Source of the DNA: Planctomycetota bacterium
Lineage (GTDB): Bacteria > Planctomycetota > Planctomycetia > Pirellulales > Thermoguttaceae
DNA: 8,595 nt
Direction of reading: 5' to 3'
NCBI GenBank assembly: GCA_015661985.1
Contig: DQVB01000495.1
Location: forward strand, 1-8,595
Made by a program: the position numbers and the translations under genes. Positions 1 through 8,595 of this stretch are shown one piece after another (the first letter of the stretch is position 1; the number at the start of each line of letters is the position of its first letter). The notes under the pieces were generated by a model. It was not told the DNA's origin, did not search any database, and was given only the letters and a program-made list of their open reading frames with translations.

Positions 1-1025
1 CCTTCGGGCACGTTGTTGTGTACGCCGTAGACGTAGCGGCGATGCTGGTCGGTTTCCCCAAGCAGTACTGCCAGGAAACTCCGACCGTCGAACTCGGCAA
101 CAGCGGGCCGGCGGCCGGCCGCATCGAGCAGCGTGGGCAGCAGATCGGCGTATTGCACCAGCGCATCGGTGCGCCGACCCGGCTTGATTTGGCCAGGCCA
201 ACGCGCAACCATCGCCGTATGCAACCCGACATCCCAATTGGTCCACTTGCAACCCGGAAACTGGCCGCCCTGTTCGGAAGTGAACAGCACGAGCGTCTGG
301 TCGGTCACGCCCACTTCGTCCAGCACACGTAACAGGTCGCCCACCTGAGTGTCCATATACGTGATCTCCGCCAGGTAGCGGGCGAAATGCCGGCGAGTAA
401 GCGGCGTATCGGCCAAGTACGGCGGCAACGCGAGCCGGCCCGGCGGATACTGGGACGGGTCGCCCATCACCCAGGGCACGTGCGGCTCGACCAACGCGAC
501 GACCAGGCAGAACGGCCGGCCGCGGTCACGCGTTACGAACTCGCGAACCGGGCCCAGATCGTGTGGCCGAGTCGGATTGCGCACACAGTTGCGATCAAAC
601 CCGCCGACCAGCTCGAACGGAAACGCCTGGGGCGGCTTCACATGCACCTTGCCCGCCAATCCGACCCGATAACCCAGCGGCTGCAGATAGTGCGGCATGC
701 TGCGAACCGTCGGCAGGCTGGCCGAATGATTCCACGCACAGCCGTTGCGCATCGGGTACTGGCCTGTAAACAATTCCGCCCGGCACGGCTGGCACATCGC
801 CTCGGACAGATACGCGCGGTTGAATATCAGACCCTGCGAGGCGAGCCGGTCGATGTTCGGTGTATGGGCATTCCGACCCCCGTAAATGGGCAAGTCGCTG
901 TAGGTGCAATCGTCGGCCATGATGATCAAGAAATTGGGCTGCTCCGGCGCGGCAGCCGCGCCCGCCGGCGCCCCAAGCAAGAGCGCAAGGCACAAACACC
1001 GCATGACAACACGTACTCTCTCCAT
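1..1025 (-). CDS. Secreted S1-family sulfatase (formylglycine-dependent), 3' end cut by the window edge
   Basis: Read from the reverse strand, the frame opens at ATG 1025-1023 and has no stop before position 1, giving about 341 residues. Residues 1-26 look like a Sec signal peptide: basic start, hydrophobic CLCLALLLG, Ala-rich cleavage region. The mature part begins QPNFLIIMADD, with the metal-binding Asp pair D38-D39. C78-Q-P-C-R82 followed by AELFTG is the CxPxR signature whose Cys becomes formylglycine. K126 and H128 (GKVHVKP), H182 (EPHVPW) and K260 match other active-site positions of the family. The usual DH/DN-G metal motif reads E251-Q252-G253. The likely role is hydrolysis of sulfate esters or N-sulfates on polysaccharides outside the cytoplasm; the substrate cannot be told. 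Family members are usually 450-520 residues, so roughly a quarter to a third is missing. A TGA two codons upstream makes ATG 1025 the first possible ATG; ATG 1004 (residue 8) is an alternative with a shorter signal peptide. The gene is divergent from the radical SAM gene. Confidence 0.93.
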   Translation of the reverse strand, partial: MERVRVVMRCLCLALLLGAPAGAAAAPEQPNFLIIMADDCTYSDLPIYGGRNAHTPNIDRLASQGLIFNRAYLSEAMCQPCRAELFTGQYPMRNGCAWNHSASLPTVRSMPHYLQPLGYRVGLAGKVHVKPPQAFPFELVGGFDRNCVRNPTRPHDLGPVREFVTRDRGRPFCLVVALVEPHVPWVMGDPSQYPPGRLALPPYLADTPLTRRHFARYLAEITYMDTQVGDLLRVLDEVGVTDQTLVLFTSEQGGQFPGCKWTNWDVGLHTAMVARWPGQIKPGRRTDALVQYADLLPTLLDAAGRRPAVAEFDGRSFLAVLLGETDQHRRYVYGVHNNVPE

Positions 1026-1108
1026 CCTTCACCCACCCGACTGGTGAGGGGCTGACCGCAAAACACGCCTCGGCCACTCCAGGGCGCCCCGGTCGCCCGT
1101 AGCGCAAA

Positions 1109-1136
1109 ATAGTAACATGCCTGACGTACACAGCAA
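1109..1136 (-). promoter_or_regulatory. Possible sigma70-type promoter for the sulfatase gene
   Basis: On the reverse strand TTGCTG (1136-1131) is followed after 16 bases by TACTAT (1114-1109). The match to the -35/-10 consensus is only partial. The element lies about 84 bases upstream of the sulfatase ATG, in the AT-richest patch of the intergenic region. It was found by eye and is weakly supported. Confidence 0.25.
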
Positions 1137-1295
1137 CGGGGCTCAAGCGCGAGATCTTCAAGGATTGGATCCGCTTGGCCTCTTGCCAGGTGAGAGAATC
1201 GTAGCCTGGCCCTCCTGAGCCGTGTTCTGGTGCGCCTTGCGAGCGAAATGCGCCCCGGCTCGGGGAGGCGAGGTATACGAGTGGCGCTGTCCAGC

Positions 1296-1301
1296 TACAA
1301 T
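1296..1301 (+). promoter_or_regulatory. Possible -10 element for the radical SAM gene
   Basis: TACAAT at 1296-1301 matches TATAAT at five of six bases. No good -35 box lies 16-18 bases upstream (nearest TATACG at 1274-1279). If used, transcription would start near 1308, downstream of the longest possible frame start at 1230. That favours a start at 1356 or 1383 for the coding region. Confidence 0.25.
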
Positions 1302-1382
1302 AGGGAAGGGGATCTGTGCCGGGCTGGCCGGACGCCCCCCAGGGGATCCGCGCGCGTGGTGAAAGGATGGCGTGACGGTCTG

Positions 1383-3308
<1,926 letters not shown>

Positions 3309-3336
3309 TCGTTCCGGCGTCGGTCCTGACGATCCA

Positions 3337-3366
3337 CACGGATGAACACAGACGGACACGGACTGG
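3337..3366 (+). repeat. Three tandem 10-bp repeats upstream of the four-helix-bundle remnant
   Basis: CACGGATGAA, CACAGACGGA and CACGGACTGG follow one another without gaps (3337-3346, 3347-3356, 3357-3366), roughly CACRGAYGRA. They start 29 bases after the radical SAM stop and end 33 bases before the truncated four-helix-bundle start. From memory, similar CACAGATGAACACAGATGG-like strings recur in front of small GxxExxY and four-helix-bundle genes in many bacterial genomes. Their function is not known to me. Confidence 0.6.
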
Positions 3367-3398
3367 CGTAAAGGGACGTTTACTGTCAGGTGTGGACT

Positions 3399-4010
3399 AT
3401 GGCTGATCCAGAACGGCTGATTCCGAAACATGGCGGATACCGGAAGCTGAAGACGTTTCCACCGGCCCAGTTGATCTGCGACGTGACGGGCCGCTTTTGT
3501 GATTGCCGTGTTGAGCGGCCCAGTCGCGCGCACGGCCGGATGATCCAGGCGGCGCGGAGCGGAGTGGAGAACATCGCCGAAGGGGGCCGGGCATCAGGCG
3601 CGTCGAAGAAAATGGAACTGAAGCTTCTGTGTTCAGAGCCCTACTACTCACAGATGTGTGCGGCGGGCGAGCATCTTTTGGTTTGGGGGGTAGCCGGCTG
3701 GAAGCCTGCGCCCGGTCAGGATGGGCTCTCGGGCCGTTGCAGCGCCGGGTTGGGTAGGGGGGGAGCTCGCTTGTCAGCGGAGGCGATATCCCAAGGTCGA
3801 TCAAGCGGCCTCAGCCGACCCCGGCTCGTCGAACTGTTCCAACCACTGTTCATCCTCGACGCCCGGATCCCACTGCGGCTCAGCCTCCGTCGGCCCGTGA
3901 TGAACAGGCTCGGCCTGAGACGGCTCGTCGTCCTCCAGTGGCGCCAACTGGTAGTCCCCGTCGATCTGGTCCTTCTGGTCCGCCGCTGGGGGCGTGTTGC
4001 CGTCCCCTGA
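3399..4010 (+). pseudogene. Truncated four-helix-bundle (S23-like 'suffix domain') gene with an unrelated read-through tail
   Basis: From ATG 3399 (weak TCAGG at 3386-3390 upstream; GTG 3390 is in frame and also possible) the first 76 residues match what I recall of four-helix-bundle suffix-domain proteins. Visible blocks are IPKHGGYRKLKTF, AQLICDVTGRFC, MIQAARSGVENIAEG and ASKKMELKL, ending near base 3626. The expected second half, of the type NVARASLEEL then DYEDFLRQ, is absent from all frames that follow. The frame instead continues without similarity to 4010, running 210 bases antisense into the end of the YhaN-like gene. I read it as a gene cut short by deletion or rearrangement, its tail being open only because of the high GC. 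Intact members are small helical proteins of unclear function, some lying in intervening sequences of 23S rRNA genes. A short functional product cannot be excluded. Confidence 0.65.
3627..3800. other. Non-coding convergent region with a small palindromic repeat-like element
   Basis: This lies between the end of recognisable four-helix-bundle homology and the stop of the minus-strand ATPase gene. It holds G-rich tracts (3685-3690, 3755-3763) and GCCGGCTGGAAGCCTGCGCC at 3693-3712, whose core GGCT-GGA-AGCC can fold into a short hairpin. CGCT-GACA-AGCG, read on the minus strand downstream of the ATPase stop, is a four-pair stem without a T-run. I found no convincing terminator for either convergent gene. 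Confidence 0.5.
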
Positions 4011-7000
4011 CGGCTCGGGCCGCGAGCGCTTTGGCGGTTCAGCTGCCCGGGCGGGTTCAACCCAGCGTTGGAACTCAGGGGCCCGCCTGCGGGCTTTCTC
4101 AGCTGCTGAATTCGAGGCGCTTTGGACATCGGGCGCCGGGGCTGCGGTTTCCGGCTTCTCTGGCGGCCCGTCGTCGTCGGCCGGGGAGGTCGAATCCGCT
4201 GCCCCGGCTGGCGTCTGTGGGGCGGCTTGCCGTCGCGCTTTGCGTTTCGGTCGGCGGCGAGTCTTCGGCGTTGCACTTGCGCGGCGCGCGGAGGGCGCCC
4301 GGGCGGTTTGTTCATAGCTCGGCAGTGGGACGACCGGCACGTCGAGGCCTTCGAAGATGGCTGCGATGTGCTCGTGGCAGGTGAACACGAGCACCTGATG
4401 GCCCCCGTCGGCGAAGCGGGTGAGAAGTTCGGCAGCTGCACGGGCTCGAGGGTTGTCGAAGTTGACCAGCACATCGTCCAAGATCACGGGCAGTCGCGCA
4501 CCGCCACGGGCGAAGGTATTGGCCACGGCCAGCCGCAGCGCGAGGAAGAGCTGTTCTCGTGTGCCTTGGGAGAGCCCTTCCACGCAGAGCGGTTCACCGT
4601 CGGCGGTATCCACAAACAGCACATTCTCGCCGAGCGGTGTCCAGACGCGCCGGTAGCGCCCTTGGGTGATCTGCTCCAGGTAGCCAGACGCTTCGCACAG
4701 CGTCTCCGGTTGCCGCTTTTGTTCATAGTCGCTGCGGATGGCATCCAACAGGTGGGCGGTGGCGGCCAGGGTTTTCCATCGGTCGATGGCTTGGGCCAAT
4801 CGGGCTTCGACCGTGGCCAGCTCGAACCGTTTGGCCGCTGGCCGACGGTCCCCGGACAGCTGGCCCAGCTGTTCGGCCAACTGCCCGCGGCGTTCGAAGC
4901 GCTGGCGCAGCTGGGCCTCGGCCGATCCCAGTCGGTCCAGCACTTGCTGGCGGTACCCGGTCAACTCGGTTCCGGGGTGCCCGTCCAGCATTTCGGCTAT
5001 CTCGTCTTCGGTCGTCCGGCGGGCCAACGCGGCGTCGATCTCGCGCTGGATGGTTTCTCGCCGCAGCCGCAGTTCGCGGACCCGGCTGGCTCGCTCCGCC
5101 AGCTGGCGCAGCCCCTCGACGTCGTTGGCGCCGGCCCGTCGCAGGATCCGCCGTCGCCGAGCGCGCAGCCGCGTGACGGCCCTTTGCTCCCGCAGCGCCT
5201 GTCGGCGGACCCGCTTGGCCTCATCGCGAAGCTCGTCCCTTCGCGTGCGGAGTTCCTTTTGTTCGGCTAGCTCTTGCCGGAGGCTGTTGATCTGCTGCAC
5301 CGGATCCTGCTCGGCGCCCCCCGCCCCCGTGTGGGCGACGATCTCCGCCAGTTGCCCGTTCAGCGCTTCCAGCTGGCCGGTGCGCTGTTGCAGCTCTTCG
5401 TAGGCCAACTCCAGGCGGCGACTGAGTTGGACAATGCGGTCCGAGGCGGCCGTCAGGCGACGAACCTGCTTCGGCGAAAGCTGGCCAGGCAGGCCCACGG
5501 CAGCCAGGACATCATGCCAGCGGTCGCGGGCAGCCTGCCGTCGCGATTCCAGCTCCCCCAGCTGCTGGCCCGCCGCTTCGGCTTCCTGCTCGGCGGCCCG
5601 TCGTTGGGCGTCCAGGGGCAACAGGGCTTCGAGGGCTTCCAGCTGCTGTTGGGCAGTGTCCAGCTGGCCTCGGATCTGGTCCGGCTGCAAACCCGCCTGG
5701 CGGTCGAACTGCTCCCGCTCCCGCTCGGCACTTTGAATCTGGCCCCTCAACAGCCACAGCTGCTGCTGGCAGTTGTCCAGCCGCTGCGCCGCCAGCCGCT
5801 CCAGTACGAACTTGGCCGTCACAGCCGCGACCATGAGCACGATGCCCAGCGTGCCCAGCCCCCAGCCGGAGGAGAGGCCCACCAGCGACGGGGCCAACAG
5901 GCCGAGAAACAGGCCCACCATGCCGGCCGCGAAGCTTCCGCCCAATGCCACCAGCGCCCATGTGGGCAGAACCCGGCCATGGGCCAGCGATCGGCTCTTC
6001 TCCTCCAACTCCCGGCCATACCGGCGCATCTGCTCCAACCGCTCGTCCATCTGCAGCCGGCGGCGCAGCCGGGCCACCTCCGCCCCGTATTGCTCCATCG
6101 CGGCGGCCAGTTCGCTCTGGCCACACTTTTCCAGCGTTTTCTGGATCTCCGTGGCCAACTGCCGGGCCCGCTGTTCGGCCGCTTCGCGCCGCTGGCAAAG
6201 CTGGGACCACTCCCGCTCGGCCCGGCGCAGCGCGGCGGCCGGTTGTTTCAAGGCCTTCAAGGTCGCTGACCTCAGCGATCGAACGGCTTCGGCCTGCAGT
6301 CCGTCCTCCAGTCCGGAGCGGCGCTTGGCATGGCTCAGGCGTTCTTCCAGCCGCGCAATCTCCCCCTCCAACTCCGCGATCCGTTTGCGCAGCTGGTCCA
6401 CCCAGGCTTCCTGACCGGCCAACACCTCGATCCGGGGCGCCCAATTCCAAAGGGCTTCGTTCACCGGCAGCCCGCACGCCTCCTCGCGCAGAGCACGCCA
6501 GCGCTGTTTCAGTTGGCTGGCCGCCGCGTCGCGCTGGCGCAGTCGGTGGTCGAGAGCTTCCAGGTCGGCCAGCGCTCGTTCCGGATCGCCGTCGACAGAG
6601 CCCACATCGGCCAACTGTTCGTCCAGCGCCCGGCGCTGGTGCCATCGGTCCTGAACGGCCAGCGCCAGCTCGGCCACGGCCGCCTCGTGCCGCAGCCCGT
6701 TGACCGACTCCTTCAGATGCTCGACCTCGCGGTCCACCTGAGCCTGCTCGGCAACCAATTCGGCGTAATCGGCGGTCAGCCGATCCAACTCGGCCACTTC
6801 CCGGCGGAGCCTGTCCCGACGGGCCACCAGCTCGGCCAGCTCGCCACCGCCGTCGGCCCCCACAAGCTGGCTCCGCCAGGCGTGAAGCCTTTTGGCCACC
6901 TCGCCGAGCGACACGCCATCCTGGCCCATGCTCAACTCATACAGCAGTGTCGCAGCCTCCGTATCGCTCAGCGTCCCCAACTCCTGCAGCTCGCGCAACC

Positions 7001-7388
7001 CGATGGCGAACACGTTGTTGAACGTCGCCTCGTCGACGCCCGCCAAAAGAGAAGACAACGTGACCTCACCCGCGCCGCGGCCGTCCGGGCCGAACAGTTC
7101 CAAACGCTCTTCACCCCGCCCGTCGGCCGCCACGTGCCGCCGGATCTCGACCGGGCCGTCTGCCCCGATGACCCACAACCGCCCGCCGGCCCGCCCACGT
7201 CGACGCGGCGCCATGTACCGCGCGCGCTTGGGCGAAAAGCCGTAGAACATGGCCCGGACCCACTCCAGCAGCGTTGTCTTGCCCGCCTCGTTGGGACCGA
7301 AAAAGACGTTCAGTCCCTCGGACAGGTCCGCAAGCTTCAGCTCGCTCCAGACCCCGTAACCGTGCACTTCCAGTGCGGCGATCTTCAC
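3801..7388 (-). CDS. YhaN/Rad50-like AAA (ABC-type) ATPase with long coiled coil and central membrane hairpin
   Basis: A 1195-residue protein of the SMC/Rad50/SbcC type, closest in layout to YhaN (COG4717). Walker A is GPNEAGKT at 31-38. Coiled coil, rich in Glu, Arg, Leu and Gln, fills about 185-465 and 535-880. Two hydrophobic segments at about 475-498 and 508-530 would form a membrane hairpin. The second lobe has the ABC signature LSQGTREQL (939-947), Walker B VILDD (968-972) and a switch His, probably H1005, in FTCHEH. No CxxC zinc hook is present. Residues about 1026-1195 are a low-complexity tail, first very basic (KTRRRPKRKARR, 1042-1053) and later acidic and Pro-rich. The start is GTG 7388: its GTGA overlaps the TGA of the upstream phosphoesterase, and GGGGAGGAG lies eight bases before it. 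The pair should act as an ATP-driven DNA-binding and processing or sensing complex; membrane location is inferred from the hairpin. The exact role is unproven. Confidence 0.9.
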   Translation of the reverse strand: MKIAALEVHGYGVWSELKLADLSEGLNVFFGPNEAGKTTLLEWVRAMFYGFSPKRARYMAPRRRGRAGGRLWVIGADGPVEIRRHVAADGRGEERLELFGPDGRGAGEVTLSSLLAGVDEATFNNVFAIGLRELQELGTLSDTEAATLLYELSMGQDGVSLGEVAKRLHAWRSQLVGADGGGELAELVARRDRLRREVAELDRLTADYAELVAEQAQVDREVEHLKESVNGLRHEAAVAELALAVQDRWHQRRALDEQLADVGSVDGDPERALADLEALDHRLRQRDAAASQLKQRWRALREEACGLPVNEALWNWAPRIEVLAGQEAWVDQLRKRIAELEGEIARLEERLSHAKRRSGLEDGLQAEAVRSLRSATLKALKQPAAALRRAEREWSQLCQRREAAEQRARQLATEIQKTLEKCGQSELAAAMEQYGAEVARLRRRLQMDERLEQMRRYGRELEEKSRSLAHGRVLPTWALVALGGSFAAGMVGLFLGLLAPSLVGLSSGWGLGTLGIVLMVAAVTAKFVLERLAAQRLDNCQQQLWLLRGQIQSAEREREQFDRQAGLQPDQIRGQLDTAQQQLEALEALLPLDAQRRAAEQEAEAAGQQLGELESRRQAARDRWHDVLAAVGLPGQLSPKQVRRLTAASDRIVQLSRRLELAYEELQQRTGQLEALNGQLAEIVAHTGAGGAEQDPVQQINSLRQELAEQKELRTRRDELRDEAKRVRRQALREQRAVTRLRARRRRILRRAGANDVEGLRQLAERASRVRELRLRRETIQREIDAALARRTTEDEIAEMLDGHPGTELTGYRQQVLDRLGSAEAQLRQRFERRGQLAEQLGQLSGDRRPAAKRFELATVEARLAQAIDRWKTLAATAHLLDAIRSDYEQKRQPETLCEASGYLEQITQGRYRRVWTPLGENVLFVDTADGEPLCVEGLSQGTREQLFLALRLAVANTFARGGARLPVILDDVLVNFDNPRARAAAELLTRFADGGHQVLVFTCHEHIAAIFEGLDVPVVPLPSYEQTARAPSARRASATPKTRRRPKRKARRQAAPQTPAGAADSTSPADDDGPPEKPETAAPAPDVQSASNSAAEKARRRAPEFQRWVEPARAAEPPKRSRPEPSGDGNTPPAADQKDQIDGDYQLAPLEDDEPSQAEPVHHGPTEAEPQWDPGVEDEQWLEQFDEPGSAEAA

Positions 7389-8595
7389 GATTGGGGCTCC
7401 TCCCCGCTGAGCAACCCGGCGCCGAGCAGCGCTGCCTGGCGCACGATCCGTTCCCTTTCGGCCCCATCACCCTCGACCACAGCGGCCAATTCCTCCCCGA
7501 GCGGCCCGGACGGCAGGAACGTTCGCCACTGAAGGGACCGATCCGCATCCGCCCGAAACTCGCTGGCCGCCCGCAGGAAATCGCCCCGTACCGTATCCTC
7601 TTCGTGCCAATCCGAGGGCAACGGCGCCGAGGCGTCGACCTCCAGCGAAACACTCCACGCCGCCGGGTCGGCCCCGCCATAACGTTCCCGCAACCCGCCC
7701 AGCAGCCGAGACGTCGTGCCGGGATCCGTCAACTGAACCAACAGCCGCGCAGCGCCACGGACCGTCCAGCTGACCAGCAGCGTCCGCTCCGAAGCGCCGC
7801 CCAGCAGGCCCTGCATCCGCTCGTCGAGCGCCGCTTCGAGCTCCCGCAAATCCGCACCGGCTTCCAATTCGACGTTCTCCTCAAGCCAGCGCACCTCATC
7901 GGTCAACACGCGATCCAGCCGCACATGGCCATCTTCGTCCACGCGCACTACCGTGCAACCGTGCTCGCCCCCATGGCTCGGCCGCCGGCCTTGCGGACTG
8001 CCCGCGTAGTGTACCACCGGGGACGCAGAGCGCAGCGTCTCGGCGCGATGGCGGCCCCCCAAGGCCCAATAGTCGATCGCCCCGCCTTTCGCTCTCCGCC
8101 TGGCGACCCGACCGTGACCGACGGCAACCGAGAAACATTCCTCCTTGGCAATACGTTCCGTCCCTCGGCCCACCGACTGACCCCTCGTTCGGCTGGCCCC
8201 GACCAACCGCGCCACGCGAACCGGGCCCTGCTCGAAGAACCACTCGGTCATTTGCCCCACGGGAAAGACGTGCACGCTGTCCGGAAGCCGAACTGCCGAC
8301 GGCCACCGATCCGGCGAGTCGATCCGGCCCCCAGCCCAATAAACCGGCACCCCGCTGGCGGCCAGCCGCTCGAATTGGGCCGCTAGAAACGCTACGGCCC
8401 GCGGCCCGGCTCGCACCGGATCGAGCAGATCGCCACAAAGGACCAGAAAGCTGGCCTCCTCGGCCAACACCGTCTGGAAAACCCGCTCCGCTGCTCGATA
8501 AGGGGACTCCAGCAGGATATCTGCCAGCCCTTCAGGGATATCGGTAACACCGGAAAAGGGCGATTCCAGATGGAAATCACCTGAATGGACGAAGA
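7385..8595 (-). CDS. Mre11/SbcD/YhaO-like metallophosphoesterase, 5' end cut by the window edge, degenerate catalytic motifs
   Basis: The frame enters from the right edge (first full codon 8593-8591) and ends at TGA 7387-7385, giving 402 visible residues. It begins FVHSGDFHLESPFSG, the first phosphoesterase motif (D6, H8), so probably only a few residues are missing. GDLLD (D55, D58) is the second motif. The third, normally GNHD, reads G89-R90-I91-D92. Motif four keeps H160 in VGHG. Motif five, normally GHxH, reads G179-G180-R181-H182, keeping only the second His. VVHYAGSPQGRRP then matches the conserved HYPGTPQGR region of YhaO/SbcD proteins. The rest, about 225-402, should be the capping and partner-binding region. 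It is the first gene of a two-gene operon, overlapping the ATPase start by four bases, which implies translational coupling and a fixed complex. The family normally makes Mn-dependent DNA nucleases. The lost residues make nuclease activity uncertain here, so it could be a structural or sensing partner. GTG 8470 is an internal codon, not the start. Confidence 0.88.
   Translation of the reverse strand, partial: FVHSGDFHLESPFSGVTDIPEGLADILLESPYRAAERVFQTVLAEEASFLVLCGDLLDPVRAGPRAVAFLAAQFERLAASGVPVYWAGGRIDSPDRWPSAVRLPDSVHVFPVGQMTEWFFEQGPVRVARLVGASRTRGQSVGRGTERIAKEECFSVAVGHGRVARRRAKGGAIDYWALGGRHRAETLRSASPVVHYAGSPQGRRPSHGGEHGCTVVRVDEDGHVRLDRVLTDEVRWLEENVELEAGADLRELEAALDERMQGLLGGASERTLLVSWTVRGAARLLVQLTDPGTTSRLLGGLRERYGGADPAAWSVSLEVDASAPLPSDWHEEDTVRGDFLRAASEFRADADRSLQWRTFLPSGPLGEELAAVVEGDGAERERIVRQAALLGAGLLSGEEPQS
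7397..7405 (-). promoter_or_regulatory. Strong ribosome binding site fixing the GTG start of the ATPase gene
   Basis: Read on the reverse strand, GGGGAGGAG lies within the last codons of the phosphoesterase gene and ends eight bases before GTG 7388. With the four-base GTGA stop/start overlap it fixes the ATPase start and points to coupled translation. Confidence 0.8.

Larger units (their letters stand above)
1026..1382. other. Divergent intergenic region, no gene recognised
   Basis: This 357-base stretch separates the start codons of the sulfatase (minus) and the radical SAM gene (plus). It holds weak promoter-like sequences on both strands (listed separately). It also holds an inverted repeat GCCAGG/CCTGGC (1185-1190 and 1205-1210, 14-base spacer) and a tight GC hairpin CCCCG-GCT-CGGGG at 1253-1265 with no T-run after it. 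A 33-codon plus-strand frame at 1117-1218 has no ribosome binding site and no recognisable leader, so I do not call it. I see no tRNA, riboswitch or other RNA structure. Confidence 0.6.

Noticed and set aside
387..1055. 222-residue plus-strand open frame opposite the sulfatase
   Set aside because: Antisense shadow rich in Arg, Gln and Pro without any motif.
595..1161. 188-residue minus-strand open frame over the sulfatase start
   Set aside because: It is the sulfatase sequence in the wrong frame; the correct frame gives the signal peptide, MADD and CQPCR motifs.
1117..1218. 33-codon plus-strand frame as a RiPP precursor candidate
   Set aside because: No ribosome binding site, no NHLP or Nif11-like leader, no Cys, Ser or Thr-rich core; it looks like chance.
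1230..1382. N-terminal extension of the radical SAM gene to the GTG at 1230
   Set aside because: The added residues are low-complexity, unlike the family N-terminus, and span the possible -10 at 1296 and the GC hairpin at 1253-1265.
3801..7388. Calling the ATPase SbcC or Rad50 outright
   Set aside because: There is no CxxC zinc hook, and the central hydrophobic hairpin fits the YhaN type better; I therefore give no gene symbol.
4122..8386. Long plus-strand open frames (4122-5270, 5274-6269, 6330-7532, 7274-8386) opposite the ATPase and phosphoesterase genes
   Set aside because: They are GC-driven antisense shadows. They have no recognisable domains and low-complexity Arg/Pro/Ala/Gln-rich text, while the minus strand carries clear Walker A, ABC signature and phosphoesterase motifs.

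Overview
High-GC bacterial DNA that most resembles a planctomycete. The grounds are an exported S1 sulfatase, a large YhaN-type ATPase paired with an SbcD/YhaO-like phosphoesterase of the style I associate with Pirellula-like genomes, and a truncated four-helix-bundle gene preceded by short tandem repeats. The assignment is inference from remembered families; no rRNA or other taxonomic marker is present.

Layout, left to right. (1) 1-1025, minus: the N-terminal ~341 residues of a secreted formylglycine sulfatase whose 3' end lies off the left edge. (2) 1026-1382: a divergent intergenic region with weak promoter candidates for both flanking genes and some small inverted repeats, but no convincing gene. 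(3) 1383-3308, plus: a cobalamin-binding radical SAM enzyme with the CX7CX2C signature of RiPP-maturation C-methyltransferases; no precursor peptide is recognisable nearby. (4) 3309-3800: a degenerate stretch holding three 10-bp tandem repeats, a truncated four-helix-bundle (S23-like) reading frame and a small palindromic repeat-like element. (5) 3801-8595, minus: a two-gene operon. The upstream gene (start just off the right edge) is an Mre11/SbcD/YhaO-like metallophosphoesterase. It overlaps by 4 bp (GTGA) a 1195-residue Rad50/YhaN-like ATPase.

How the genes work together. The last two form a Mre11-Rad50-type pair: an ATPase whose two lobes are joined by a long coiled coil, and a phosphoesterase partner. 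Two things stand out. The coiled coil is interrupted by a two-helix membrane hairpin instead of a CxxC zinc hook, which predicts a membrane-tethered complex. The phosphoesterase has lost the Asn-His of the GNHD motif and the first His of GHxH, so normal Mre11-type nuclease chemistry is doubtful. The sulfatase and the radical SAM gene are divergent and have no evident functional link to the pair or to each other.

Two genes are cut by the window edges. The long plus-strand open frames across 4100-8400 are shadows of the minus-strand genes.
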